This document shows positions 33,855 to 41,723 of a stretch of DNA of 41,723 bases, one piece after another. The position numbers were made by a program, and so were the translations under genes. Positions within the stretch are counted from its first letter, which is position 1. Each line of letters begins with the position of its first letter. The notes beneath the pieces were generated by a model. It had not been told where the DNA came from. It saw only the letters and a list, made by a program, of their open reading frames with translations, and ran no database searches. The stretch is from an uncultured Acidobacteriota bacterium (lineage in GTDB: Bacteria > Acidobacteriota > Terriglobia > Terriglobales > Acidobacteriaceae). Location of the stretch: the NCBI GenBank assembly GCA_903832295.1, contig CAILAZ010000196.1:1-41723 (forward strand), in the 5' to 3' direction.

Positions 33855-35048
33855 TCAACTGCTCAGCCTTCCCAGCCCGATTCCGATCACGTAAGTCACC
33901 ACACCCTCAACCGCGCCGACAGCGGTCATTTCGAATCCGCTACTCCACCACGAGCGCACGGTGATCAGAGACTTTGCCGCCCCAACCGCAAAATGAGCGG
34001 CCAGCGAAACGATAGCAGAGACGGCCACGGCCGGAATTCCGTCGAGAAAGAAGAATGGGATGATAGGAACAAACGCTCCCACGGCGGTGGAGAGTGCCCC
34101 GGAGAACGCCGAGGTCATGGGGTTGCTCAGAGCCTCCTCGGTTGAGTTGAGGCGCTCGGCGGCAAGAGCTCGCACCATCTGTTCAGGGTCTTTGGCGATG
34201 TGCTCTACTACCCTGTCGGAGTCTTCCTGAGGTAAGCCCTTCACCTGGTAATAGAGCGATAGAAGCTCGCGCGCCTCGATGTTATTGGTGTCGATTGCTT
34301 CGCGCTCACGCGCCAGTTCAGCCTCGTAAATCTCACACTCGCTTTTGGCTGCCAGATATGCGCCGGAGCCCATGGAGAGAGCACTTGCAACCATGCCGGC
34401 AATTCCGGCGAACAGCACGTATTTCCTGTTCCCAAGGGTGGCACCAGAAACTCCCGAGACAATTCCGAAGATCGCGCCCAGGCCATCGTTCACGCCGTAA
34501 ATGGCGTCGCCAATCCACGCAGCAGCCTGTCGGCCGGCGTTGGAGCGCTTGGCGAGCAGTTCGGCAATGACGGATTTCGGGTCGGCCTTGACCTCGGCTA
34601 CTGCGGCTGCCGGATAATGGTCTCGGATGAGGCTTCCAAGCTCGCGGTAATGCTCCTGTTCGTCCCGGATTACTTCGTGGAGAATGATGATGCTCGGCTC
34701 GTCGCCAAGCTCTTCCAGTTGCTTGCCATAGCGCGCAATATCCCGGCTCTCGTCAATCTCAAGGCGCCGCAGCGCCATGCCCGGCCCACCTACCCGGTTC
34801 GCCAGGGAGTCCGCGTCTCCCCCAGCCTTGCCATCGTATTGCGGAACCGTACCCCCCAGCTCGCGAATGCGCTTGGCCCACATCGCGGCGTGGCGCGCCT
34901 CGGCTTCAGCCAGGTTGCGCAAAATGCGTCTGCGGATGGGGTCTGAATCGCGTTCAGAGAATGCGTTGTAGGTGTGGAACCCCCGCATTTCTGCTTGCCA
35001 GTTTTGTGAAAGCGCATCGAGAGTCTTACGTAGGACACCAGTCTTCAT
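33855..35048 (-). CDS. Ferritin-like domain fused to VIT1/CCC1-type iron/manganese transporter
   Basis: 397 residues from the ATG at 35048; a GTG sits one codon earlier. The N-terminal 150 residues are a ferritin-like helical bundle with Glu and ExxH pairs (NWQAEMRGFHTYNAFSERD, EAEARHAAMWAKRI, RDEQEHYRELG). The C-terminal part is a VIT1 domain: AWIGDAIYGVNDGLGAIFGI, VSGATLGNRKYVLFAGIAGM, and helices near the end (FVPIIPFFFLDGIPAVAVSA). It would take iron or manganese out of the cytoplasm, the ferritin-like part binding the metal first, as in membrane-bound ferritin A. It does not overlap its neighbours. Confidence 0.93.
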   Translation of the reverse strand: MKTGVLRKTLDALSQNWQAEMRGFHTYNAFSERDSDPIRRRILRNLAEAEARHAAMWAKRIRELGGTVPQYDGKAGGDADSLANRVGGPGMALRRLEIDESRDIARYGKQLEELGDEPSIIILHEVIRDEQEHYRELGSLIRDHYPAAAVAEVKADPKSVIAELLAKRSNAGRQAAAWIGDAIYGVNDGLGAIFGIVSGVSGATLGNRKYVLFAGIAGMVASALSMGSGAYLAAKSECEIYEAELAREREAIDTNNIEARELLSLYYQVKGLPQEDSDRVVEHIAKDPEQMVRALAAERLNSTEEALSNPMTSAFSGALSTAVGAFVPIIPFFFLDGIPAVAVSAIVSLAAHFAVGAAKSLITVRSWWSSGFEMTAVGAVEGVVTYVIGIGLGRLSS

Positions 35049-35115
35049 CACCGCCCATCATAACCTCAGGCGGCCAGCTCAGACAATGCAGGGAAGTCGC
35101 TGCCCGCACTGGGGC

Positions 35116-36522
35116 TCAACGAGAATCTGTGCTTGCGGGCTGCACCATCTTCGAGGGATCGACCAGCTTGTCGAACTCTTCTTCAGTGACATAGCCGAGT
35201 GCCAGCGCGGCTTCTCTGAGCGTGGAGTCTTTCTTGATGGCCCGGTGCGCAATCTCGGAAGCCTTGTCATAGCCGATGTGTGGTGCAAGGGCTGTCACCA
35301 GCATCAGCGAGCGCTCAACGTCTGCCTTCAGTTTGCGACGGTCTGGTGTTGTCCCCTCGATCAGAAACCTGCGAAAGTTTGTGCAGCCGTCCGCCAGCAG
35401 GGTGATGGAATGCATCACGTTATGGATCATCAGGGGTTTATAGACGTTCATTTCAAGATAGCCGCCTGCGCCGCCGAACCCGACGGCAACATCATTCGCC
35501 ATCACCTGGACGGCGATCATCGTAAGGGCTTCCACCTGCGTGGGGTTTATCTTTCCCGGCATGATCGACGATCCCGGCTCATTTTCAGGAATGATCAACT
35601 CCGCAAATCCCGCGCGCGGCCCGCAGGACATAAGCCGAATATCGTTCGCTATTTTGTACAGTGAGGCGGCCAGCGTACGGAGCGTTCCTGACAACTGCAC
35701 CAGTGCGTCATGCGATCCCTGGATGGCAAATTTGTTGTGCGCGCTGAAGAAAGGCATGCCCGTAATACGCGCCACTTCGCTCGCGGCAGCCTCGGCAAAT
35801 CCCGCTGGGGCGTTCAGTCCCGTGCCAACTGCTGTGCCTCCCAGCGAGAGTTCGTAAAGGTCTTCTACGGCGTGGTCGATCCGCTTCAGGTTACTCGCTA
35901 GCAGGCTCGCATAGCCGGACCATTCCTGTCCCAGGGTCAGAGGCGTTGCGTCCTGCATATGCGTGCGCCCAATCTTGATGATGTCCTTCCATGCCTCTGC
36001 CTTGTTGGCAATTGCATCCCGCAACTCCACGAGAGATGGAATCAGCTTCCGGGTCACCTCCAGAACAGAAGCGATATACATGGCCGATGGGAAGGTATCG
36101 TTGGAAGATTGTGAGAGGTTCACGTGATCGTTGGGATGCACAGGTATTTTGCTGCCCAACTCAGCTCCGGCTATCTGTGAGCAGCGATTCGCGATGACCT
36201 CGTTTACGTTCATGTTGAATTGAGTGCCGCTTCCGGTCATCCAAACGTGGAGCGGGAACATCTCATGGTGGCGTCCCTCGAGTATCTCGTCGCAAACCCC
36301 CTGGATCAGGTTGCTCGCTTCCTCATTCAGCCGTCCGCACGCGCGGTTTGCAATCGCCGAAGCTTTCTTGATGATGGCGTATGCCGTGATCATCTCGCCG
36401 GGAATGAGATCGCGGCCAATACTGAAATGCTGGATCGAGCGCTGCGTCTGAGCGCCCCATAACTTGTCGGCAGGAACCTCAATTTCCCCGAGGCTGTCGC
36501 GCTCTCTCCTCACCTTTTCCAT
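35116..36522 (-). CDS. fumC: Fumarate hydratase class II
   Basis: 468 residues, normal for the iron-free tetrameric fumarase. It interconverts fumarate and malate in the citric acid cycle. The signature [11 protein letters not shown] is at 317-327 and supplies the flexible catalytic loop with Ser319. His188 (GRTHMQD) is the second catalytic residue, and [18 protein letters not shown] (97 onwards) and [20 protein letters not shown] (129 onwards) are the other family motifs. Aspartase and argininosuccinate lyase share the fold but have different motifs here. Monocistronic by spacing. Confidence 0.97.
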   Translation of the reverse strand: MEKVRRERDSLGEIEVPADKLWGAQTQRSIQHFSIGRDLIPGEMITAYAIIKKASAIANRACGRLNEEASNLIQGVCDEILEGRHHEMFPLHVWMTGSGTQFNMNVNEVIANRCSQIAGAELGSKIPVHPNDHVNLSQSSNDTFPSAMYIASVLEVTRKLIPSLVELRDAIANKAEAWKDIIKIGRTHMQDATPLTLGQEWSGYASLLASNLKRIDHAVEDLYELSLGGTAVGTGLNAPAGFAEAAASEVARITGMPFFSAHNKFAIQGSHDALVQLSGTLRTLAASLYKIANDIRLMSCGPRAGFAELIIPENEPGSSIMPGKINPTQVEALTMIAVQVMANDVAVGFGGAGGYLEMNVYKPLMIHNVMHSITLLADGCTNFRRFLIEGTTPDRRKLKADVERSLMLVTALAPHIGYDKASEIAHRAIKKDSTLREAALALGYVTEEEFDKLVDPSKMVQPASTDSR

Positions 36523-36559
36523 CTGACCCGGCCCCGCTCTGCAGACATTCAGCGCGTCG

Positions 36560-37519
36560 TTAAAAGTCCTTCCTCAGGTCCATTCCTTTGTACATGCCAG
36601 CCACAAAGTCGCCGTACCCGTTGAACATCAGCGTGTCGCGCTTGAACAGTTCTCCGATCCGGCGTTCCTTCGCCTGGCTCCAGCGGGGATGATCAACTTG
36701 TGGATTCACGTTGGAATAGAAGCCGTATTCGTGTGCATTGGCTTCGTTCCAGCTCGTCGCCGGCATTTTGTCGGTCAGCGTAATCTTCACAATTGACTTC
36801 GCGCTCTTGAACCCGTACTTCCAGGGCACAATGACACGCACAGGGGCCCCATTCTGGTTGGGAAGAACTTCACCGTACAGTCCAACCGTAAACAACGTCA
36901 GCGGATTCAACGCTTCGTCCAAACGCAGGCCTTCCTTGTATGGCCAGTTGAGTACATCGCGACGCTGCCCGGCCAGTTCGCTCGGGCGTGAGACGCTGGT
37001 GAACGCCACGAACCTCGCTTGGTTACTCGGCTCCACGCGGTCCAGTAGCGCCTTCAGCGGGAAGCCCGTCCACGGAATGACCATCGACCAGCCCTCGACG
37101 CAGCGGTGGCGGTACACACGCTCCTCCAGGGGCGCCACTTTTAACAGCGAATCGTAGTCGAATTTCTGTGGCTTCTTCACCATTCCGTCAATCTCAACTG
37201 TCCACGGCTGTGAGTGGAAACCGTCGGCCAGTTTCGCGGGAGTCTCTTTATCGGTGGAGAGCTCGTAGAAGTTGTTGTAGTGCGTGACGTCCTGGTACGG
37301 TGTCAACTTCTCCCCCGTCGTGCTGATGGGGCTGCGGGACGCCTGTAGTTTCGTCGAGGCCTGTGCCCGCGTTTGAGGAGACAATAGCTCCGCAATTCTC
37401 TCCACGGAGAGCGCCGCGGCTCCAAGTCCGGCAGCAGCAGCAAGAAAGCGGCGGCGATCCATGTAAAACGGCTTGGGTGTGACTTCGGAGTGACTTGGTT
37501 GATCGATCCTGGGTTTCAC
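36560..37519 (-). CDS. msrP: Protein-methionine-sulfoxide reductase catalytic subunit MsrP (YedY)
   Basis: 319 residues from the GTG at 37519, preceded by GAGAGAGG; the frame stays open to 37591 but that part does not resemble the family start. Twin-arginine signal [19 protein letters not shown] at 20-38, so the folded enzyme goes to the periplasm. The molybdopterin cysteine is Cys140 ([15 protein letters not shown]). Other family segments: [58 protein letters not shown]. It repairs oxidised methionines in periplasmic proteins. The haem partner MsrQ is not next to it. Confidence 0.95.
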   Translation of the reverse strand: MKPRIDQPSHSEVTPKPFYMDRRRFLAAAAGLGAAALSVERIAELLSPQTRAQASTKLQASRSPISTTGEKLTPYQDVTHYNNFYELSTDKETPAKLADGFHSQPWTVEIDGMVKKPQKFDYDSLLKVAPLEERVYRHRCVEGWSMVIPWTGFPLKALLDRVEPSNQARFVAFTSVSRPSELAGQRRDVLNWPYKEGLRLDEALNPLTLFTVGLYGEVLPNQNGAPVRVIVPWKYGFKSAKSIVKITLTDKMPATSWNEANAHEYGFYSNVNPQVDHPRWSQAKERRIGELFKRDTLMFNGYGDFVAGMYKGMDLRKDF

Positions 37520-37684
37520 TGCACAGCCTCTCTCTGGTTCGAGCCAGTAATACATTCGATCAAAGTTTCGAGAAAAAGTTACAAGGAACATTCAACGCAC
37601 TGAGAGGCGTGTAGGTTGAGATGCTGCAATGCAGGCGCAAAGCAGTGTGCGGCTTGGATTCTGTGCAGGAGCGGGAGCGGGTAG

Positions 37685-38269
37685 CTAGGCCTTCTTCAAC
37701 TCAACCAGAACTTCGCGTGCAATCTCTTTCAAGGTCTCAAACACGCCCTGCCCTTGCGACGCGATGGACTCAAACGTGGGCTCGCCCCGGCGGCAGAGCT
37801 GCTTCTTCATCTCGTCGATTGTGAGCACATTCGGCAGGTCACGCTTGTTCATCTGCAAGACGTAGGGGATGGTATCAAAATCGTAGCCATGTTCGTGCAG
37901 GTTGCGCACTAGATTGTCGAGCGCCTCCACGTTTGCGTCAGCTCGTTCTGCCTGGGAATCGGCAACGAAAACCACCCCGTCCACCCCGCGAAGGATAAGT
38001 TTCCGCGAGGCGTCGTAAAACACCTGTCCAGGGACGGTATAGAGGTGAAATCGGGTCTTGAAACCTCGAATCGTTCCGAGGTCGAGCGGGAGAAAATCAA
38101 AGAAAAGGGTACGATCTGACTCTGTTGCCAGTGAGATCATTTTCCCCTTTTGCTGCTCGCCTGTCTTGTCGAAGATATGCTGTAAATTCGTCGTCTTCCC
38201 GCCAAGGCCGGGGCCGTAATAGACGATTTTGCAGTTGATCTCGCGCGCAGCGAAGTTGATAAAGCTCAA
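37685..38269 (-). CDS. mglA: MglA-type small Ras-like GTPase
   Basis: 194 residues. P-loop [13 protein letters not shown] (18-30), the MglA switch-2 segment [15 protein letters not shown] in place of DTAGQ, and NKRD ([12 protein letters not shown]) for guanine binding. In Myxococcus and Thermus, MglA controls cell polarity and gliding or twitching motility together with the GAP MglB. No mglB gene is adjacent. Single gene by spacing; an extended -10 element may lie at 38402-38410. Confidence 0.93.
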   Translation of the reverse strand: MSFINFAAREINCKIVYYGPGLGGKTTNLQHIFDKTGEQQKGKMISLATESDRTLFFDFLPLDLGTIRGFKTRFHLYTVPGQVFYDASRKLILRGVDGVVFVADSQAERADANVEALDNLVRNLHEHGYDFDTIPYVLQMNKRDLPNVLTIDEMKKQLCRRGEPTFESIASQGQGVFETLKEIAREVLVELKKA

Positions 38270-38401
38270 TGAGTCCTCAACCGAGCCCTGAAACGGCCCC
38301 CAGAATCAGGTGCCGCAATCGGTCGCACCCAACTGGAGCAAGGCTGCGCGGGGAGTTCCGATTGCTCTGTCTGCCGCTGCCCGGCAGAACAGATACTTTG
38401 G

Positions 38402-38410
38402 GTTATACCA
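38402..38410 (-). promoter_or_regulatory. Possible extended -10 element of mglA
   Basis: On the minus strand these bases read TGGTATAAC, close to the extended -10 consensus TGnTATAAT. They lie about 135 bases before the mglA start. No clear -35 hexamer is present at the right distance, which is tolerable for extended -10 promoters. Confidence 0.25.
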
Positions 38411-38533
38411 TACCGGACACGCCGGATAGCTATGAATGATTGTCAGCTGAGCCGTCGTGAATGTCACATTCAAAACACGTTACGAAAGTTAACTCGGATG
38501 GTACGTGGCGGCGGTGGCTAAGGTGGAAACCGC

Positions 38534-38559
38534 GCCCCACCTTTTGAGAAAAGTGGGGC
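38534..38559 (-). terminator. Hairpin downstream of the first VWA gene
   Basis: GCCCCA plus CTTTT pairs with AAAAG plus TGGGGC, leaving one bulged C and a GAG loop. It lies about 22 bases after the stop of the VWA gene at 38581, so it could end that transcript. I recall similar AAAAGTGGGGCA-type short repeats across Terriglobia genomes, so it may also be a copy of a dispersed palindrome. Confidence 0.5.
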
Positions 38560-38580
38560 ACATGGAAATCTGTAACGCTG

Positions 38581-39891
38581 CTATTGCTTCTGAGGCGTGG
38601 GGAAATAGCCGTCACGGGCATAGACCTTAAGACTCGACCCGTAGCCGCTGACTCGCACCTCGATCTTGCGATACGTCGTGGACGCGGTGGCATCTGTGTT
38701 GTACACCAGCGTGTACTGGCTTCTGGACTCTTCCATTGCGCTGCCGTACGCAGCTTCCAATGCCTGCGCAGTGAATTCCGGGAATATCTGGCCGCCGGTA
38801 GCGGACGCATACTTCGGAAGAATGTTGTTGTATCCCTGGCGCGGCAAGCGAATCTTGGCCAACTTGTTGTAAATAGGGATCGCTCCGGCATCCACAGCCA
38901 CACCATAAACGCTGACGTTATTGGTCTGGAGCACCTTGAGCACGTCTTTGTAGCTGGCGCGAGATCCATTCTCAAATCCGTCGGAAATGATGAAAATCAC
39001 GTGCCGCCGGGCTTTTTCACGGCGTCCCAGATCGACCGCCGCGCGCAGCAGGGCATCGTTCAGGACTCTGGACGGCTCCGCATCCTTGGGCGGGGCTCCT
39101 TCAATGGAGTTGCGCTGCTGGCCCGGATCAAACACTCGCCCGTTCACCGAAGGCCCAACAGTCATTGGATTGTATGCGGTTGGACCAGAGCTGCGTCCCT
39201 GGACCTGCTGTATCCGGGTCAGGGTGTGGCTCGTGGTGTCGCCCAGCGCGGCTAGGTAATCCTGCTGTTGCTTCACCGTGTTGCCATAGGTGTAAATTGA
39301 AATCTCATCGAACTGGCTGAAGGATCCCACCAGTGCAGAGAAAGTGTCCTTCACCTTGCGCAACGCGATCTCGGGCATTCCCACATCCAGAATGATCGCC
39401 GCTGAAACAGGGAAGGGATCACTAGTGAAGAAAGTGATTCGCTGCTTGACGCCGTCTTCGTAAACTGAAAAGTTCTCAGCCCTCAAGCCTGGAAACAGCC
39501 GCCCAGTCGCGTCCTTTACTGTCACCGGAACCGGAATCGCGTTCACATTAACGATGATTCCCCGGGTCTCGTCGTATCCGCTGCTGGTCGTGTTGGCGAC
39601 TCTGTTGGAGGGAACGATGCGGCCGGTCGGGCCCGTCGGCGGCGGCGTTTCGTTTTCAGTTTCAGCCGCGGTGGTTGCCGAACTCGCCTCGCCAGTGGGC
39701 GCTTGCGTTTGTTTCGATGGACTCACGGGAGCGCCAGAAAGCTGCGGAGCGGATGAAGGCACATCCGGAAGGGAGGTTTTGGGGGCAGGACGGGGCTGGG
39801 GAGCCTCCGGCAATCCTTGCTGGGCAATCCCAGCCACGGAAATTGAGAGAACGATCGAGAGCAAAATTACAAAATGCCGCTGGCGACGCAT
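38581..39891 (-). CDS. Exported VWA-domain protein, acidobacterial VWFA-related type
   Basis: 436 residues. Signal peptide about 1-23 (FVILLSIVLSISVAGIA). A proline/threonine-rich, low-complexity stretch covers about 28-100. The conserved lead-in VPVTVKDATGRLFPGLRAEN and FSVYEDGVKQRITFFTSD precedes the von Willebrand A domain. The MIDAS motif is degraded: IILDVGMPEI in place of DxSxS. Later, VIFIISDGFENGSRASYKDV gives the second metal-site segment, and the end reads SRSQYTLVYNTDATASTTYR. Exported, role unknown; the family (TIGR03436) is expanded in Acidobacteria. It diverges from the gene at 40046. Confidence 0.9.
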   Translation of the reverse strand: MRRQRHFVILLSIVLSISVAGIAQQGLPEAPQPRPAPKTSLPDVPSSAPQLSGAPVSPSKQTQAPTGEASSATTAAETENETPPPTGPTGRIVPSNRVANTTSSGYDETRGIIVNVNAIPVPVTVKDATGRLFPGLRAENFSVYEDGVKQRITFFTSDPFPVSAAIILDVGMPEIALRKVKDTFSALVGSFSQFDEISIYTYGNTVKQQQDYLAALGDTTSHTLTRIQQVQGRSSGPTAYNPMTVGPSVNGRVFDPGQQRNSIEGAPPKDAEPSRVLNDALLRAAVDLGRREKARRHVIFIISDGFENGSRASYKDVLKVLQTNNVSVYGVAVDAGAIPIYNKLAKIRLPRQGYNNILPKYASATGGQIFPEFTAQALEAAYGSAMEESRSQYTLVYNTDATASTTYRKIEVRVSGYGSSLKVYARDGYFPTPQKQ

Positions 39892-40045
39892 GGAACCCTC
39901 CGCGAAGAGCTGTAGCCGATTTCAGAATTGCTAAACCGGGTATCTTTGTCACATTTCGATGCTGCGGATTCACCCTTACTAGCAACTAATTCTATAGTCC
40001 TGTAGGTAAGTACATACTAGACTACGGGCGGACAGTCGAAAAGCT
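39892..40045. promoter_or_regulatory. Divergent promoter region between two VWA genes
   Basis: 154 bases, AT-rich from about 39976 to 40022, lying between two genes that read away from each other. Both promoters must be here or further in. TATAGT at 39993-39998 and TACTAG at 40015-40020 look like -10 hexamers for the right-hand gene, but neither has a good -35 partner. Confidence 0.4.
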
Positions 40046-41128
40046 ATGCTCACCCTAAGGCAAGTAAGAATACCCGCTATTTCGGCATTGGCATTCTGTT
40101 TGATGTCTTGGACGGGCGTTCAGGCGCAGCGTCCACCCAAGGAGCCCCCAAAGGCTTCGAATGCCCCCGACGACAATGGCTACTCCATGCCGGAAGGGCC
40201 CAAACTGCGCGACAAGACAGCGCAGCAGGATGAACCCGTCACCACGCTCAAGGTCAACGTACAGGTAGTAAACATCTACTTCAACGTGAAAGACAAGCGC
40301 GGGGCGTTGATTCCGAATCTCAAGAAAGAAGATTTTCTGGTCAATGAGGACGGCAAACCTCAGACCATCAAATATTTCGCCGCCGAGTCCAATCAGCCCC
40401 TCACACTCGGATTGCTGATTGACACCAGCGGCAGCCAGACCAACGTGCTTCCCATGGAGCAGGAGGTTGGCGCTGCCTTTTTGCGGGATGTGCTGAGCCC
40501 AAAGGACCTGGCATTTCTCATCAACTTCGATGTTCAGGTGGACCTGATCCAGGATTACACCAGTGATGCTGCTCGCCTGCGCCGGGCAATGGAGAAGACC
40601 CGCATCAATGACGGAGGGGGCGGCGGTTCGGGGGGAATCGCAGGGGCTGGGCAGGGGACGATTCCCGTCTCACGCCCCAAGGGGACGCTGCTCTACGACG
40701 CCGTTTACCTCGCCGCTACGGAAAAGTTACAAAAGGAGAGTGGTCGCAAGGCGATGATACTGCTCACCGACGGGGGCGATCAGGGCAGTGACGAGACCTT
40801 GCCCAATGCCATCGCCGCAGCTCAAAGATCGGAAGTCATCGTTTACGTGATCATGATCGCCGACCGCATGAACTTCCGCTCCGGGGACAGCGAGATGCGC
40901 AAGCTAGCCGATCAGACCGGTGGACGCGTCATCGATGTCGGAAACAACCCCAGGAAGCTGCGGGATGCCTTTGACCAGATTGGCGCAGAACTGCGCAGTC
41001 AGTATATGGTTGGCTACGTTCCACTCAATACGGCGGCCGACGGAAAATACCGCAAACTCGAACTCAAAACCGCGAACGCAGATTACAAGGTGCAGGCCCG
41101 GAAGGGCTATTACGCCCCCAAGGAGTAG
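40046..41128 (+). CDS. Exported VWA-domain protein with intact MIDAS
   Basis: 360 residues. Signal peptide about 1-27 (ISALAFCLMSWTGVQA). Conserved lead-in NVQVVNIYFNVKDKRGALIP and KKEDFLVNEDGKPQTIKYFA, then the VWA domain with a complete metal site: DTSGSQTN, a threonine in the KGTLLYDAVYLA loop, and the acidic TDGGDQGSD. A glycine-rich insert (NDGGGGGSGGIAGAGQG) is placed in the domain. The end is QYMVGYVPLNTAADGKYRKL followed by KARKGYYAP-like VQARKGYYAPKE. Probably a metal-dependent protein-binding module outside the cytoplasm; partner unknown. It converges with the next gene 12 bases away. Confidence 0.93.
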   Translation: MLTLRQVRIPAISALAFCLMSWTGVQAQRPPKEPPKASNAPDDNGYSMPEGPKLRDKTAQQDEPVTTLKVNVQVVNIYFNVKDKRGALIPNLKKEDFLVNEDGKPQTIKYFAAESNQPLTLGLLIDTSGSQTNVLPMEQEVGAAFLRDVLSPKDLAFLINFDVQVDLIQDYTSDAARLRRAMEKTRINDGGGGGSGGIAGAGQGTIPVSRPKGTLLYDAVYLAATEKLQKESGRKAMILLTDGGDQGSDETLPNAIAAAQRSEVIVYVIMIADRMNFRSGDSEMRKLADQTGGRVIDVGNNPRKLRDAFDQIGAELRSQYMVGYVPLNTAADGKYRKLELKTANADYKVQARKGYYAPKE

Positions 41129-41140
41129 ACGCGCACTCTC

Positions 41141-41723
41141 CTACTTCTTCTTTGGCGCGTAGTACCCCTTGCGGGCTCGAATCTTGACATTGGGGCGCGC
41201 CGGGGCCGTGATCGAAATGGAACGGTAGCGCCCATCCTGCTCAAAGTCTTGCGGCTTATACGCGATTACGTACTGGCTGCGAAGCTCATCCTGAATCTCG
41301 GCAAAGGCGTTCGAGACCTCTTCAATGCGCAAGGGAAAGAACACCCGGCCCCCGGTGGCATCGGCGTAGCGCATCAGCACCTTGTCGCCCTTCTTGTCAG
41401 ACTCGGTAATGTTCGTGCTGATTACGTAGATGATCACTTCGGCGCGCAACGCGGCCTCAATTGCTTCCTCGCGCGTGTGCCTGCTCTGGTTGTCATCGCC
41501 GTCGCTCAGCAGGATGATGGCCCGTCTCGCCGATCCCCGGATTGGGGCAGCCGCCAGTTTCGTACAGGCCTGGAAGATCGCGTCGTGGAGCGCAGTGCCC
41601 CCTCCGGGCCGAAGTACACGCACTCCGTGTGCCAGCGAGTCCGTGTTGTCTGTATAGTCCTGGGTCAGGTCAGAAAGCGAGTCAAAGCCGATCACGAACG
41701 CTTGGTCTGATTTTGGACGAACC
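41141..41723 (-). CDS. VWA-domain protein, C-terminal part (cut by the window edge)
   Basis: The frame has no stop up to base 41723, and the codons before the GTG at 41695 (VRPKSDQAF) fit the family, so the start is beyond the window. Visible are QAFVIGFDSLSDLTQDYTDN, the GGTALHDAIFQACTKL loop, AIILLSDGDDNQSRHTREEA with the acidic metal-site residues, and ATGGRVFFPL. It ends ELRSQYVIAYKPQDFEQDGR with KIRARKGYYAPKKK, nearly the same end as its convergent neighbour. The missing N-terminal part should carry the signal peptide and the DxSxS motif. Confidence 0.9.
   Translation of the reverse strand, partial: VRPKSDQAFVIGFDSLSDLTQDYTDNTDSLAHGVRVLRPGGGTALHDAIFQACTKLAAAPIRGSARRAIILLSDGDDNQSRHTREEAIEAALRAEVIIYVISTNITESDKKGDKVLMRYADATGGRVFFPLRIEEVSNAFAEIQDELRSQYVIAYKPQDFEQDGRYRSISITAPARPNVKIRARKGYYAPKKK

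Larger units (their letters stand above)
38270..38580. other. Intergenic region between mglA and the first VWA gene
   Basis: About 310 bases without a gene. It contains a terminator-like hairpin near 38534-38559 and a possible extended -10 for mglA, both listed separately. I see nothing else. Confidence 0.5.

Overview
The window looks like chromosome from an Acidobacteriota bacterium, probably class Terriglobia. This is inferred from three things: at least three proteins of the acidobacterial VWFA-related type at the right end, a group 1h [NiFe]-hydrogenase operon of the kind found in soil Acidobacteriota and Actinobacteria, and evenly high GC. No ribosomal RNA or other species-level marker is present, so the genus stays open.

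Left part (1-7291). After the tail of a short-chain dehydrogenase gene, a minus-strand operon runs from 6998 down to 133. It encodes the hydrogenase small and large subunits, a NifU-like protein, a 62-residue basic protein, DUF5947- and DUF6084-type proteins, two further unknown proteins, the maturation protease and a 35-residue putative membrane protein. Most junctions overlap or nearly touch. The set fits a high-affinity H2-oxidising hydrogenase with its private accessory genes; the general hypA-F maturation genes are not in the window.

Respiratory part (7292-18831). A second minus-strand operon (17565 to 7292) encodes an outer-membrane barrel with one haem motif, a blue-copper protein, a flavin/iron-sulfur NAD(P)H oxidoreductase, a Rieske protein, a split b6f-like cytochrome b, an eight-haem cytochrome c, a cytochrome c lipoprotein and an exported protein with an internal duplication. 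Just upstream lies a two-gene unit with a CuA-type cupredoxin and a cytochrome c. Together they look like a modified quinol:cytochrome c oxidoreductase with its periplasmic carriers. Its position directly upstream of the hydrogenase suggests, but does not prove, joint use.

Sulfur and efflux part (18832-27906). A roughly 790-base stretch without a confident gene is followed by a YeiH-type exporter. Then come an ECF sigma factor carrying its own zinc-finger tail and a membrane-anchored rhodanese (minus strand), divergent from a TolC/adaptor/RND permease operon that ends with a DUF2892 protein. Rhodanese and DUF2892 are the two halves of YgaP, so an export or sulfane-sulfur stress role is a reasonable hypothesis.

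Defence part (27916-33741). A broken OLD-like ATPase remnant, a complete type I restriction-modification system (hsdM, hsdS, hsdR) and a tRNA-Pro form an accessory block. The HsdR carries three tandem cysteine knuckles.

Right part (33855-41723). A ferritin-like/VIT1 iron transporter, class II fumarase, MsrP, an MglA-type GTPase, and three VWA proteins, one cut by the window edge.
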